Source of the DNA: Budvicia diplopodorum
Lineage (GTDB): Bacteria > Pseudomonadota > Gammaproteobacteria > Enterobacterales > Enterobacteriaceae
Assembly: GCF_009800925.1 (NCBI RefSeq)
Contig: NZ_WOYF01000003.1
Coordinates: forward strand, 186,001-250,000
DNA: 64,000 nucleotides
Direction: 5' to 3'
Below the pieces are notes generated by a model that did no database searches, was not told the origin of the DNA, and saw nothing but the letters and a program-made list of their open reading frames with translations. Made by a program: the position numbers and the translations under genes. Shown here one piece after another: positions 48,682 to 58,827 of the stretch; within the stretch, counting starts at the first letter, position 1; every line of letters starts with the position of its first letter.

Positions 48682-51600
48682 TTACCACTGAACGCTGACG
48701 CCGATGCGGCCATTCCAGGATTTCATACCTGAATTGTCAAGCGACTGGCTGTAGCCCGCACCGCTGTATACGCTGACTTTATCGCTGACTTTTCCGCTGA
48801 TGCCAACGTCAATGCCACCCAGCGTTCCGCCAAGGTCGGAGGTAAACGTGACCGGATTCTGACCGTTTAACGACGTAGCCGTCATTTTACTCTCGCCCAT
48901 GAACTCATGCCAAACGTTGACACGGCCCCAGGTATTGAGCTGGCGCACGCCGGTCGTGTCCCAGGCTTTATTCAGGCGTAGCCCGGCGCGGCTAAGCAAT
49001 GACTCAGTGTTTCCATAGCTAAACTTGCCATAGGCATCCTGCGCATCGTCCAATGAGACCAACTGATAAGCGAGCTGAGCCTGCGGTTCCAGCGTCCAGT
49101 TGTTGCCGAGTATGTGGGAATAGCCGCCCTCAAGGGAGGCCAGAAGCCCCAAACCGTCCGGATTGACCTGCTTCCCATAGGTCGATTTGGCATCCGCCGA
49201 ATAGAATGTACTCTGGATAATGGTATTCGTGTACCAGCGAGAAGGGCTCGCATGATGCCAATAGCCGCCAACTGTGTAGGCATCCATGTTAATCGTGCCG
49301 GCTTTTGAATTGAACATATCTTCAACGTCGGCGGCGATCTGGCCGTAGCCGACATAGACGCCTAGCTTATCGAGAGTCCCGTTCGCCTGCTGGTGGTCGA
49401 AGACACCCACGCCGATCTGCACACCGTAGGAATCGTAGTCATAATTAGGTCCGCTGTTCGATAAGCTATCGCTGTCGCGTATGCCACGCTCTCCGAGAAT
49501 GCGCGCCCAAGTTCCAGGAAACCACTGGCTTGATGCCTCTCCGACCTCAGGAACCCGCTCTGAACACTGGATGGATTCATTTTTAGCATCGGTATCGTGC
49601 TTCTTGTTGCCGTCGTCGGAACAGACGGTGTCACTCGCTGTGGAAAGCCAGTTTTCCGGCTCAATCTTATTGCCAAGATCGGCCGTCATTGACGCATATT
49701 TAACCGCTAATGACGGAATGGCCATGTTAAGCGGAACTTCTGGACGAATGTTCGGTACCTGCTTACCGTTTCCGCCTGAACCTGAACCTGAACCTGAACC
49801 TGAACCTGAGCCTGAGCCTGAGCCATTCGGTGGATCAACCGGCGTCGTACTACGCAGGTACCAGTTACGATTGTCATCGCTGCCGTCAACTGTGCCCTGA
49901 TAGAGGTTGTAATCGTAAGCCCCTGCAGCGACCCGATCGTTCAGCGTAAAGCGACCGTCTGAAGCACCCTGAACGGTAATAACTTCGATACCGTTACCCG
50001 TAGTGAGTGCGCCGGAGCCATTACTATTAACGACTTGCAGCAGACTGCTGCCAGACGTATTCCCCTGAACTACCAATTTATCGGTTGGAGACGCGTCGCC
50101 ATCGAGCTGGGTATTGAGAGTAATTAGACCGTTGTTGCCCGTATAGTCGCCGCGCACCGTCAGGGTCTTGAATAAACCGCTCGCCGGCATGAAAGCCAGT
50201 TTGCTGTTATCCAGAGTGAACGATGCGACGTCGGAATCATTGGTCATAGTCCAGATACTGTCGTTTGACATTGATACGTCGCCAACATTGCGGGCTGCAC
50301 CGGTCCAACGAGAGCTGCCGTTCATTGTCACCATTGCATGGTCCAAGGTGGCTGACTGAATATCACCGGTCAGGTTAGCGCCGGTGTCGGCGAGAAGTAC
50401 TGCGTCCCCGGTTCCCTGTACGTCCATCAGCAGATTGTCGCCGGGTGTAACGGTGACACCGTGAGTGAAATTCAAGTTGGCACTGGTGCCGGTTACTTTT
50501 AGGGCGGTGCCTGAGCTTGTTAGTGAGCCGCCATCCATCGCCAAACGATCGTTACTGCCTGTGATTTCCGCACCGATATTACCCACTCCGTGAGCATCAA
50601 TATGACTATCGGTAAAGTAGGGGACGTTGTTTGTTCCCTGTACTTTCACACCTATGGACGAATCACCCTCTGTCGTAACGTGCGTACTATTGAAATGGGC
50701 GGTAGCGTTAGAGGTATTGATTCCACCGACCTTTATTCCGAGAGATGAATCACCGCTCATGTTTACGCTCAGCCCGTCTGCCGTTAGCGTACCTCCGGGG
50801 ATGTATACGCCAGTGGTGTACTTGCTGGTTGCGTTGACCTGCGTGTTACTGATAGTCGTCGTTACGTTGGTGCCAGAGCCGTTGTATATACCCGATGACC
50901 GGTTGAAATCTCCCGTTTTCTCACCCGTCATGGTAATCGTCGAGTTGGCTATATTGACTGAAGTACCGTCCAGATAAGCCATAATGCCGTACGCATTCTG
51001 TGAGCTATTAAGGGTGAGATTAACGTTATCAATATCCGCATGGCTCTGACCACCAGCTAGAGTCTCTAAGAAAACGCCTATCTGATGGTTATTAAGAAAG
51101 TTCACGTTTTCAGGCCATATACTCATACCTATACTATTACTGGGCAGCGTGCCATTGAGCGTAATATTGCTGTTGGTTAACTTCAAGTTTCCGTTGCTTA
51201 CTAACGCACCGATATCACCCGATGTACCCTGAACCGTTAGGTTATTGAACGATGCGCTGCTATTTTTAAGCGCTACCCCGATATAGGCGGCGCTGTTGGT
51301 GGTGTGGGTACCACCAATATTGACAGTCACATTGTCAAGCGTTCCTACCGGTGCGGTTGGGGTATTCAGCAAATAAATACCGGCTGAACCGCGGGTACTA
51401 CCGGTAGAGTTGATAATGGTGTTGCCGGTGAAGGAAATTAGGCCGTAGGAGTCCATCCATGCACCGCCGCGTGCGCCGGTCAGGGTAGTACCATCAAGGG
51501 AAATCAGTGACCCCGCGCCCGATGAATTGACGGCGTTAGTATCCCCTGTGGTGCTTGCTAATATACCTGAACCCGAGATGACGCCGCCACCGGCTGCCGA

Positions 51601-51780
51601 AATAGCCCAGCCGCTGGCAACCTGCACGGTAGTGCCTGTAGGTATAGAAATATTTTGACCGGTACCGGCGGTTATGGGTGCTGCCAATATAACGGAAGGG
51701 GTAGTGATTGCGGCCATTGAACACAATAATGCGCTAGGTGAAGGCCTGAAGAGTCGGATGAAAATTTTTAAACGAGCCAT
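48682..51780 (-). CDS. autotransporter 2 (type Va), beta-helix passenger
   Basis: A 1032-residue paralogue of autotransporter 1 with the same order: signal peptide (LFRPSPSALLCSM, cleavage near VILA), beta-helix passenger, autochaperone-like region (NNGLITLNTQLDGDASPTDK), linker, cysteine pair, and barrel ending GVSVQW. The passenger is clearly related but diverged, with different rung sequences in residues about 200-420. The linker is a run of Gly-Ser units instead of Pro-Val-Asp. The barrel is identical to copy 1 at protein and DNA level. The two genes are in tandem, each with its own leader and terminator. Confidence 0.9.
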   Translation of the reverse strand: MARLKIFIRLFRPSPSALLCSMAAITTPSVILAAPITAGTGQNISIPTGTTVQVASGWAISAAGGGVISGSGILASTTGDTNAVNSSGAGSLISLDGTTLTGARGGAWMDSYGLISFTGNTIINSTGSTRGSAGIYLLNTPTAPVGTLDNVTVNIGGTHTTNSAAYIGVALKNSSASFNNLTVQGTSGDIGALVSNGNLKLTNSNITLNGTLPSNSIGMSIWPENVNFLNNHQIGVFLETLAGGQSHADIDNVNLTLNSSQNAYGIMAYLDGTSVNIANSTITMTGEKTGDFNRSSGIYNGSGTNVTTTISNTQVNATSKYTTGVYIPGGTLTADGLSVNMSGDSSLGIKVGGINTSNATAHFNSTHVTTEGDSSIGVKVQGTNNVPYFTDSHIDAHGVGNIGAEITGSNDRLAMDGGSLTSSGTALKVTGTSANLNFTHGVTVTPGDNLLMDVQGTGDAVLLADTGANLTGDIQSATLDHAMVTMNGSSRWTGAARNVGDVSMSNDSIWTMTNDSDVASFTLDNSKLAFMPASGLFKTLTVRGDYTGNNGLITLNTQLDGDASPTDKLVVQGNTSGSSLLQVVNSNGSGALTTGNGIEVITVQGASDGRFTLNDRVAAGAYDYNLYQGTVDGSDDNRNWYLRSTTPVDPPNGSGSGSGSGSGSGSGSGGNGKQVPNIRPEVPLNMAIPSLAVKYASMTADLGNKIEPENWLSTASDTVCSDDGNKKHDTDAKNESIQCSERVPEVGEASSQWFPGTWARILGERGIRDSDSLSNSGPNYDYDSYGVQIGVGVFDHQQANGTLDKLGVYVGYGQIAADVEDMFNSKAGTINMDAYTVGGYWHHASPSRWYTNTIIQSTFYSADAKSTYGKQVNPDGLGLLASLEGGYSHILGNNWTLEPQAQLAYQLVSLDDAQDAYGKFSYGNTESLLSRAGLRLNKAWDTTGVRQLNTWGRVNVWHEFMGESKMTATSLNGQNPVTFTSDLGGTLGGIDVGISGKVSDKVSVYSGAGYSQSLDNSGMKSWNGRIGVSVQW
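48689..49422. repeat. 734-bp duplicated barrel segment, copy 2
   Basis: Second copy of the identical segment, offset by 3846 bp from copy 1. The sequence differences on both sides place the edges of the homogenised tract within a few bases. Confidence 0.9.
49775..49822 (-). repeat. 6-bp tandem repeat coding the Gly-Ser linker of autotransporter 2
   Basis: Eight consecutive hexamers: five cctgaa followed by three cctgag. On the minus strand these read Gly-Ser repeatedly. Copy-number change would lengthen or shorten the linker in frame. Confidence 0.9.
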
Positions 51781-52361
51781 GTCGGTGGTACTTTCCAGAG
51801 GATCTATATAAAGCGCGGTATGCTATATTGACACATATATGAGTTTCAATAATATATATGTAAAAATTTTTAACGTTGGTAACAAAATAATTCATTAAGT
51901 TGCCTGTGCTATTGCAGTGAAAGTGTAATGCATTGTTTTTATTTAAATTAATTATTATATTTTATTGATAATTTATATAAATCAATAAATTAATATATGA
52001 GCTGTTTATTTTTACTATATTTTATAAATAGTTGGACAACTCATTAGTTGTGGTGAGTGTTTGTTTTTATTTATATTATTGAATAAGTAGTTAACATCGT
52101 GGTTGTTTGAGTTGATTTATTACTCAACTAATAAACTAAGGTTGATGCATTTTGTGCACACTTTAGCTGAGGGTGATTGATAAAATGCGCGTTGATTCTG
52201 CGGCAACATAAGGGAAACGTAAGTTTGTTTAAGTGAAGTAGCCAGAAGTCTAACTTAAAACATCGCCCCTCGGCTGCAGGAAATCGCTCATATTCCGATG
52301 TTATCGATGTGGAAGACGCTTAGAGTAAAGCCTCATTGGGCCATTTTACCGTTGGCTAAGC
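51781..52361. other. intergenic region upstream of autotransporter 2
   Basis: 581 bp without a gene. It is AT-rich (51840-52140 especially), and resembles the autotransporter 1 leader at 51823-51900 (tatattgacacat, ttggtaacaaaataattca) and 52036-52060 (caactcatt, gtgagtgttt). The 41-bp block at 52262-52302 (atcgcccctcggc ... atattcc-atgtt) is shared with 48515-48555. The GC-rich hairpin block of the first leader is not present here. Confidence 0.65.
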
Positions 52362-53468
52362 CTATGAAACCCGTCTTCTGAATATCCAATATGCCAGGCT
52401 TCCCGTGGTGAGCGTAATCACTAATAACGGCCACAAACTCCCCCAAATAATAGCGAAGTCCGCATCCTTCAGGTAAATCTGTTTGGTGATATCCGTAAAG
52501 TGGCGGATTGGGTTAACCCAAGTGACGTGCTGTAGCCAGACCGGCATATTCTCAACCGGCGAAACGTAGCCAGAGAGCAGGATCGCCGGCATCATAAAGA
52601 CAAATACGCCGATAAATGCCTGCTGCTGAGTGGCGCACAGCGATGAAATTAGCAGGCCGAACCCGACCAACGACAGGCTGTAAATTATCATAGTGCCGTA
52701 AAACATTGGCAGGGATCCGGCGAACGGAATTTGGTAGGCCAGTATACCGATGGTCAGCACAATCGAACCCTGAAATATCGCCACAATCATGGCCGGAACT
52801 GCCTTGCCGATAAATATCTGCCATGTGGTTAACGGCGATACCAGCAGCTGTTCCATCGTTCCCTGCTCGCGCTCGCGGGCCACGGACAGCGAGGTGACGA
52901 TCAGAACGCCAATGGTGACGATCATGGCTATCAGTGAGGGAATAACAAACCACTTATAGTCCAGATTTGGGTTATACCAATTACGGATAACCAGCTCGCT
53001 GTTGTTTTGTTTCGGTAAGCCCCCGGTGAGCTCCTGCTGGTAATTGGCGACGATTTGCTGAATGTAGTTAGCCGCTATCTGGGCGCTGTTAGAACGACGC
53101 CCGTCGAGAATTATTTGCAAAGATGCGGTTTGGCCGCGTTCGATATCTCGTGAGAAATCTGATGGAAAGCGAACCAGCAACAGGGCTTTCTGCTGGTTGA
53201 TGGTCGAGTCGATTTCCGGTGAACTATGCAGCAATAGCACGTTAGTGAAGGCTTTGGCTTTGGCAAACCGTTGAGTCAGCTCCACTGAGGCTTTACCGCT
53301 GTCTTCGCTATAAACGGCTATCGTGGCGTTGGTCACTTCCAGCGTGGCGGCAAAGGGGAACAGGAACACCTGCAATAACACCGGTAATACTAATATTGCC
53401 CGCGTTTGCGGATCGCGCAGCAGGGACTGGAGTTCTTTAATGATAAGGCTAAGCAGGCGATGCAGCAT
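52362..53468 (-). CDS. ybhR: ABC-2 type efflux permease YbhR
   Basis: Membrane subunit of a YbhGFSR-type exporter, 368 residues as in E. coli YbhR. After an N-terminal membrane helix ([15 protein letters not shown]) comes a periplasmic domain of about 150 residues ([16 protein letters not shown] region to [12 protein letters not shown]). A group of C-terminal membrane helices follows, with the ABC-2 signature [24 protein letters not shown]. It is the last gene of the four-gene operon. The E. coli system has been linked to drug and cation export; the substrate here is unknown. Confidence 0.92.
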   Translation of the reverse strand: MLHRLLSLIIKELQSLLRDPQTRAILVLPVLLQVFLFPFAATLEVTNATIAVYSEDSGKASVELTQRFAKAKAFTNVLLLHSSPEIDSTINQQKALLLVRFPSDFSRDIERGQTASLQIILDGRRSNSAQIAANYIQQIVANYQQELTGGLPKQNNSELVIRNWYNPNLDYKWFVIPSLIAMIVTIGVLIVTSLSVAREREQGTMEQLLVSPLTTWQIFIGKAVPAMIVAIFQGSIVLTIGILAYQIPFAGSLPMFYGTMIIYSLSLVGFGLLISSLCATQQQAFIGVFVFMMPAILLSGYVSPVENMPVWLQHVTWVNPIRHFTDITKQIYLKDADFAIIWGSLWPLLVITLTTGSLAYWIFRRRVS

Positions 53469-53479
53469 GATGATTTCCC

Positions 53480-54634
53480 CTAATCCAGCCGCCGCTTGGT
53501 TTTCCAGGCGGTGAGTCCGATAAAGAAAATCGCCGAAGCAATTAAGAACAGTAGATTCGTTAGCAAAATGGGGCCGATATTGCCTGCCAGAAACAGCGTT
53601 TGTAGCGTGCTGACAAAATAGCGGGCCGGAATAATATAGGTCGTCGCCCTTACGATTTCCGGCATGCTGTCGATCTCGAAGATAAAACCGGACAACATCA
53701 CTGCGGGTAAGAACCCTGCGTTGAGCGCCACCATGGCCGCGTTAAACTGGTTACGGGTCAGGGTAGAAATTAGCAAACCCATTCCCAACGTGCTGGCTAA
53801 AAACAGGCTGCTCATGCCAAATAAAATTAGCAGGGAGCCTCGGTAGGGAACGTCCATGACGAACACGGCCACAACCATGCACAACACCATGGCGATCATT
53901 CCCAAAACATAGTAGGGAATCAGCTTAGACAGCAGCAGCTCGGCGCGGGTAACCTGCGTCGACAAGAGGGCTTCCATCGTGCCTCGCTCCCATTCGCGGG
54001 CAATCACCAGCGACGTCAGAATAGCGCCAATTACCGTCATGATAATGGTGATCGCGCCGGGAATAATAAAATTACGGCTAATGGCCGCCGGGTTGAACCA
54101 GTAGCGTAGCTGAACGTTGATGAGCTGCTGCGGTTTTTCACCCTTATCAGTGGCTTCGTTGCGCAGCCACGTTTGCCAGATCCCCTGCGCGTAGCCCTGC
54201 ACAAAATTGGCAGTATTGGGTTCGCTGCCGTCAGTAATAACCTGTACTGGCGCGCTGTCCTGCGGGCGGGCAAGGCGACGAGAAAAATCAGGCGGAATGA
54301 CAATTAACCCGCGAATTTCTCCGGCCTGCAGCCTGTGAATTAAAGCGCGTTTGTCGGTACTGATGGTTGGGGCTATGTAGGCTGAGCCGATAAAGGCATC
54401 GACTAAGCGTCGGGCTTCGGGTGTCTGTTGCTCCATCAAAATACCGACTTTAAGCTTGCTGGAATCAAGATTAATCCCGTAGCCAAAAATAAACAGCAGC
54501 ATCAGCGGAATAACAAAAGCAATCAGACCGCTGCTAGGGTCACGCAAAATTTGATAGGTCTCTTTACGGCACAGTGCGACCAGCCGACGAAGGGAAAATG
54601 AGGTATTTAGCTTTGACCGGGTTGCGTTAGCCAT
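53480..54634 (-). CDS. ybhS: ABC-2 type efflux permease YbhS
   Basis: Second permease of the exporter. The start at 54634 ([18 protein letters not shown]) overlaps the end of ybhF by 8 bp; a longer open frame upstream is not supported. It has 384 residues (E. coli 377). Conserved segments are [51 protein letters not shown] and [25 protein letters not shown], followed by membrane helices ending KTKRRLD. It presumably forms a heterodimer with YbhR. Confidence 0.92.
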   Translation of the reverse strand: MANATRSKLNTSFSLRRLVALCRKETYQILRDPSSGLIAFVIPLMLLFIFGYGINLDSSKLKVGILMEQQTPEARRLVDAFIGSAYIAPTISTDKRALIHRLQAGEIRGLIVIPPDFSRRLARPQDSAPVQVITDGSEPNTANFVQGYAQGIWQTWLRNEATDKGEKPQQLINVQLRYWFNPAAISRNFIIPGAITIIMTVIGAILTSLVIAREWERGTMEALLSTQVTRAELLLSKLIPYYVLGMIAMVLCMVVAVFVMDVPYRGSLLILFGMSSLFLASTLGMGLLISTLTRNQFNAAMVALNAGFLPAVMLSGFIFEIDSMPEIVRATTYIIPARYFVSTLQTLFLAGNIGPILLTNLLFLIASAIFFIGLTAWKTKRRLD

Positions 54635-56384
54635 TGTTATCCTCCTTATCATAGCCGAGAACCAAATCAATGAAGGCCTGTTCCATGGTTGGGTTGGGAT
54701 TGTCTGCGGTAGCAACCTGCTGCTTTAAATCGTCCGGAGAGCCAGAAGCAATAATCTTCCCGCGATAAACCAGCCCAACGCGATCGCAGTATTCGGCTTC
54801 ATCCATAAAGTGAGTGGTCACCATCACGGTAACGCCTTGTTCTACCATGCCGTTAATATGTAGCCAGAATTCTCTGCGGGTGATTGGATCAACGCCGGAG
54901 GTCGGTTCATCTAAAAACAGGATATCCGGCTCGTGCATTAGCGCGCAGGAAAGGGCTAAGCGCTGCTTAAATCCAAGCGGTAACGCATTGGGCTCCTGTT
55001 TTAGAATCGGCGTAAAGTTAAAGGTGTCGACCATTTCGCCGATCTTATCTTTCTGCTTTTTACCGTGTAGCCCATAGGCACCGGAAAAGAATTTTAGGTT
55101 CTGTTCTACCGTCAGGTTGCCATACAGCGAAAACTTCTGGGCCATATAGCCTAAATGCTGGCGGACGTTGCCAGCGCCGGTTTTCAGGTCCATCCCCAGC
55201 ACCTGTGCTTTACCGCTAGTAGGCACTAACAAACCGCACATCATCTTAAAGGTGGTCGATTTTCCTGCGCCGTTAGGGCCTAACAGGCCGAATATCTCTC
55301 CCCGTCTGACCTGAAAGCTCACGTTGTCCGTGGCGGCAAAGCTGCCAAACTTTTTGGTTAATGAACGGGACTCAATCACAATATCGTCCGCGCTGCCTTC
55401 TACAATCGGCATGATTTTAGCCAGCGCCGATTCGCTTTCCGGGTTGCCTCCGAGTAGGTCTATAAAGGCATCTTCGAAACGTGGCTCCGCTTCAACAACG
55501 TTAGCATTCGGTTGGCCTAGTAACTCGGGCAGTTGCCGGTGGTTTTCACCCTTGCGTAAAATCAGGCGCACCGCTTTTCCCTGAATCACGCCGTCGGTGA
55601 TTTGGGGCAGCGTTAAGGCTTTTTGTAATAGCTTGCGGTTGGTTCCCTGAGTGGCAGAAATCAGAATACTGCGGCCAGCCATACGCTGGGTTAATTCCTG
55701 CGGCGGGCCGTTAAAAATCAGTTCACCTTCATTCATTAGCAGTACCTGACGGCACTGCTCGGCTTCATCCAGATACGACGTGCTCCAGAGTATCAGCATG
55801 CCTTCATCGGCCAGTTCGTGGACCATTTTCCACAGTTCGCGGCGCGAAATTGGGTCGACGCCAACGCCCGGTTCGTCCAGCAATAACACTTTGGGCTGAC
55901 CAATCAGCGTACAGGCGAGGCCCAGTTTTTGTTTCATTCCGCCGGACAGTTTACCTGCCAGACGATCGGTAAAATGGGCTAAATCGGTGAAGGCCAGAAG
56001 TTTCTCAACTATTGTCCGACGTTGTTCTCCGATAACGCTGCGTAGATCGGCATAGAGAGTAAGGTTCTCCATCACGGTCAGATCTTCATACAGGCCAAAC
56101 TTTTGTGGCATATAGCCTAAAACGGCATGCAGCTCTTTGTCGCTTTTGATGGGATCCAGATTGGCAACCCGAACGGTGCCGGAATCCTGCTTTAGTAACC
56201 CGGCTAGAATGCGGATTAGGGTTGTTTTCCCTGCGCCATCGGGGCCAACCAGCCCCATCACGGCTCCGCTGTCTATGCGAGTAGTCAGGCTGGCGACGGC
56301 CGGTTTGGTGAGGCCAGCAAAGCGTTTCTCAACGCCTTCCAGCACAATGCTATGACCGGCGGTGGCTGAGGCTATCTGTGTCAT
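54627..56384 (-). CDS. ybhF: tandem ABC ATPase YbhF
   Basis: ATPase subunit of the exporter, 585 residues with two full nucleotide-binding domains. The first has Walker [11 protein letters not shown], signature [12 protein letters not shown] and Walker [14 protein letters not shown]. The second has [23 protein letters not shown] in place of a strict LSGGQ, and [13 protein letters not shown]. This matches E. coli YbhF (578). The gene is 9 bp after ybhG and overlaps ybhS, so it is one operon. Confidence 0.94.
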   Translation of the reverse strand: MTQIASATAGHSIVLEGVEKRFAGLTKPAVASLTTRIDSGAVMGLVGPDGAGKTTLIRILAGLLKQDSGTVRVANLDPIKSDKELHAVLGYMPQKFGLYEDLTVMENLTLYADLRSVIGEQRRTIVEKLLAFTDLAHFTDRLAGKLSGGMKQKLGLACTLIGQPKVLLLDEPGVGVDPISRRELWKMVHELADEGMLILWSTSYLDEAEQCRQVLLMNEGELIFNGPPQELTQRMAGRSILISATQGTNRKLLQKALTLPQITDGVIQGKAVRLILRKGENHRQLPELLGQPNANVVEAEPRFEDAFIDLLGGNPESESALAKIMPIVEGSADDIVIESRSLTKKFGSFAATDNVSFQVRRGEIFGLLGPNGAGKSTTFKMMCGLLVPTSGKAQVLGMDLKTGAGNVRQHLGYMAQKFSLYGNLTVEQNLKFFSGAYGLHGKKQKDKIGEMVDTFNFTPILKQEPNALPLGFKQRLALSCALMHEPDILFLDEPTSGVDPITRREFWLHINGMVEQGVTVMVTTHFMDEAEYCDRVGLVYRGKIIASGSPDDLKQQVATADNPNPTMEQAFIDLVLGYDKEDNNG

Positions 56385-56393
56385 TACCGGTTC

Positions 56394-57386
56394 CTAATGG
56401 GAGGGAAAATGAACGGTAACCGGCATGCCTTGCCGTAAATTATCATCAGGGTCAGTAACGATAATCCGCAAGCGATAGACCAAGTCAGTACGAAGTTCAG
56501 GCGTTTCTACGCTTTTAGGCGTAAATTCAGCGTTAGGAGAAACAAAACCGACGGTACCGTGATAGGGCTTATCCGAGTGGGCGTCGGTATATATTGTTAG
56601 TTTTGTTCCGGGAACGGCACGGGCTAAGTTAATTTCACTCACGTAGGCACGAACCCAGACCGGGGCGGTTAGCGACAGGCTAAATACGGTATTACTTGCG
56701 CTTAGCATACTGCCGGGCTCAACGGCGCGGGTCAGAATGGTACCCGCCGAAGGGGAAACTAGCTGAGTATCCGATACGTTAAGTTCAGCCTGTTTTAGCG
56801 TTGCCTCGGCCGCCGCTAAATTTGCTTTAGCCTGCGCGATTTCCTGTGGGCGATTGCCGGTTTCAAACTGAGATAGTTTATCTTTGGCTGACTGGAGCGT
56901 TGCTTTCGCCTGATCTCTGGCATTTTTCGCATCTTCCAGAGAATTGGCCGAAATTGAGCGGCTTTTCCACAGGCCTAGCTGGCGCTGATAAAAGCTTTGG
57001 GCGTAATCATAAGCGGCCTGACTCTGAGTTACCGCTGCCCGTACCTGAGCGATTTCCTCCGCCCGATAGCCTTCTTCAATGAGTGCCAGTTGAGCTTTAA
57101 GCGCATCGGCATTCGCTTTGGCCTGTAGTCGGGCATTTTGATAAGGGGCATCGTCTAAATGGCCGAGGATTTGTCCGGCAGCGACAGCATCTCCCTCATC
57201 GACGTTCAGCGCGGTGAGACGACCGTTAACCCGAAAGCTCAGGTTAACCGTTCTGATATCAACGTTACCATATAGCGTTAGGTTCTGATTCTGGCGGTTG
57301 GTATAGCTGTTCCAGCCATAAACTACGCCAGCAATCAAGATAAGCGCTAAAGCGGCCAAGAGGACTTTTTTCTTACTCATCATCAA
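56394..57386 (-). CDS. ybhG: membrane fusion protein YbhG (HlyD family)
   Basis: Periplasmic adaptor, 330 residues (E. coli 332). It has one N-terminal membrane anchor ([18 protein letters not shown]). The first lipoyl half-domain is [19 protein letters not shown] and a long coiled-coil hairpin spans about residues 75-205 (Ala/Gln-rich heptads). The second lipoyl half and beta-barrel follow ([19 protein letters not shown], then [13 protein letters not shown]). It should link the permeases to an outer-membrane channel such as TolC. It is the first gene of the operon; the TetR-type regulator cecR that precedes it in E. coli is not next to it here. Confidence 0.93.
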   Translation of the reverse strand: MMMSKKKVLLAALALILIAGVVYGWNSYTNRQNQNLTLYGNVDIRTVNLSFRVNGRLTALNVDEGDAVAAGQILGHLDDAPYQNARLQAKANADALKAQLALIEEGYRAEEIAQVRAAVTQSQAAYDYAQSFYQRQLGLWKSRSISANSLEDAKNARDQAKATLQSAKDKLSQFETGNRPQEIAQAKANLAAAEATLKQAELNVSDTQLVSPSAGTILTRAVEPGSMLSASNTVFSLSLTAPVWVRAYVSEINLARAVPGTKLTIYTDAHSDKPYHGTVGFVSPNAEFTPKSVETPELRTDLVYRLRIIVTDPDDNLRQGMPVTVHFPSH

Positions 57387-57722
57387 CAGGCTCCTGTCTA
57401 CACTGATACCCTATGGCCAGATTATCATTTTGATAACGTTAACACGAAGCTACCGTCGTCAGGGACTGTTATTTATTTTATGGCGATTGGTTCGTTGGGC
57501 TAATTGATGTTTATCAAATGGCTCACAGAGACTAATTTGCTTACACGATATGAAATGTCTGGCAACAAAGAGATGTAAGAGAAGCTGGCGCTAGACTAAA
57601 TGAGTGGGATGGTATGTGTATAAAGGCCGTATGACACCGGAGACTATTGATAACGGGGTTTAATTTAATTGGAACCTACGTGTCGTCTATATAGAGCGTT
57701 GGAAAATTATCTTTTCCTGATG
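57387..57722. other. intergenic region upstream of ybhG
   Basis: About 336 bp with no open frame of note. It should contain the promoter of the ybhGFSR operon. I saw no clear palindrome matching a known regulator. Confidence 0.5.
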
Positions 57723-57758
57723 AAAAAAGGGCCATATATGTGTATATGGCCCTTTTTT
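57723..57758. terminator. strong terminator after the doxX-like gene
   Basis: Perfect 16-bp inverted repeat aaaaaagggccatata / tatatggccctttttt with a 4-nt loop, a textbook intrinsic terminator on either strand. It lies 33 bp after the doxX-like stop codon. Confidence 0.95.
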
Positions 57759-57790
57759 AGACAGTCTGTGTTTAGTCAGCTTGCAATAAG

Positions 57791-58231
57791 CTATCTATAC
57801 GCTGGTGATACCACTGAATAGCGGCCACTTCCCAGCAGCATCGTAACGATAGCGGCAAAGATATAAACCGATTCAACTTCAAGACCCCAAGCGCCTACAG
57901 CGGTCAGCGTGAAGAATTTACCTGTGCCAACCATTAAGGTCGCAATCACTATATTTACTGCAACAATAAAAGCGGCAGGGCGAGTGAAAATGCCCAATAT
58001 GATTAATACCGGAGCGATAATCTCGCCGATAAAAACGCCGTAAGCAATAAAGCCCGGAAGCCCTTTACTGATAAGCATTTCTTCAATCCAGCCGGTACCG
58101 TGCTGGAATTTTGCCACACCGTGGAAAATCATTAAAATAGAAAACGTAATTCTTAGCAGAAGCTTACCGCCGTCCTGATGGTCAGTCAGGCTGGTGAAGC
58201 GTTGATTTAAGTTCGCGAGCATAGCGGTCAT
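57791..58231 (-). CDS. DoxX family membrane protein
   Basis: A 146-residue integral membrane protein with about four hydrophobic helices. Recognisable DoxX features are LLLRITFSILMIFHGVAKF in the first helix, IAYGVFIGEIIAPVLIILGIFTRPAAFIVAVNI in the middle, and the HGVAKFQHGTGW loop. Members are associated with thiosulphate metabolism or redox stress in various bacteria, but most are uncharacterised. The start could be the ATG at 58231 or the one three codons later, which has a better-spaced CAGGA. It is a single-gene unit with its own strong terminator. Confidence 0.8.
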   Translation of the reverse strand: MTAMLANLNQRFTSLTDHQDGGKLLLRITFSILMIFHGVAKFQHGTGWIEEMLISKGLPGFIAYGVFIGEIIAPVLIILGIFTRPAAFIVAVNIVIATLMVGTGKFFTLTAVGAWGLEVESVYIFAAIVTMLLGSGRYSVVSPAYR

Positions 58232-58827
58232 CCTGTTCCATTACCCAAGGGCTAGCGGTTAAATTAGGCCACTTTGGGTATATTAATTGAACGTACAAAT
58301 AAATCGAAACAATTGACAAATTGGTCGTCTACTTATTTCGGAGAGGAAAGTATAAGTGATTTTATAAAGTTTGGTAGTTGAAGCGCCTTTTATTTTCCTT
58401 CACGAAATAAGCAGCTTATGTCGGTTTACTTAATTACTAATTTATTAAATTCAATAACCCCCCATTTTTAGAGCTAAATTCTTGGTTTCTTCTAAATACA
58501 TAATTAAAAATCTATATTTTTCTATTATTTAGTCTATAAATTTGATTTAGTTTATCAAAATAACTGAATGATTATTTTCTGTATAGGGTGGTTTCTTGCA
58601 AAAGAAACTATTTTCGTATGAAATAATAATCAGGCTATTTATTTTAGAGATGAGCGCCTTAATTTTCTATACCCCAGAAACCCTTACGTTGACTAATTCT
58701 TCAACTAACAAATTTAATCAAGATTTTGGTAATTATGACAGTATCCGTATCTATGATTAAAGATTATGCTATAAGATGAGTAACTGATAGCGGTAATTAT
58801 CTTCAAAGTTATAGCGCAGAGGTACTA
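58232..58827. other. long AT-rich intergenic region before the luxR-type gene
   Basis: 596 bp without a supported gene. The stretch from 58430 to 58760 is especially AT-rich. It must contain promoters for the divergent doxX-like and luxR-type genes. No lux-box-like palindrome was found by eye. Confidence 0.5.

Noticed and set aside
49775-49822. Tandem hexamers as a CRISPR-like or phase-variable switch
   Set aside because: The units are contiguous with no spacers, and the 6-bp length keeps the reading frame, so they cannot be a CRISPR array or an on/off switch; they are a coding linker repeat.
57791-58231. DoxX-like gene as orthologue of E. coli yphA, given the yphG and yphH homologues nearby
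   Set aside because: Both are small DoxX-type membrane proteins, but the sequences do not align well enough by eye for an orthologue claim.
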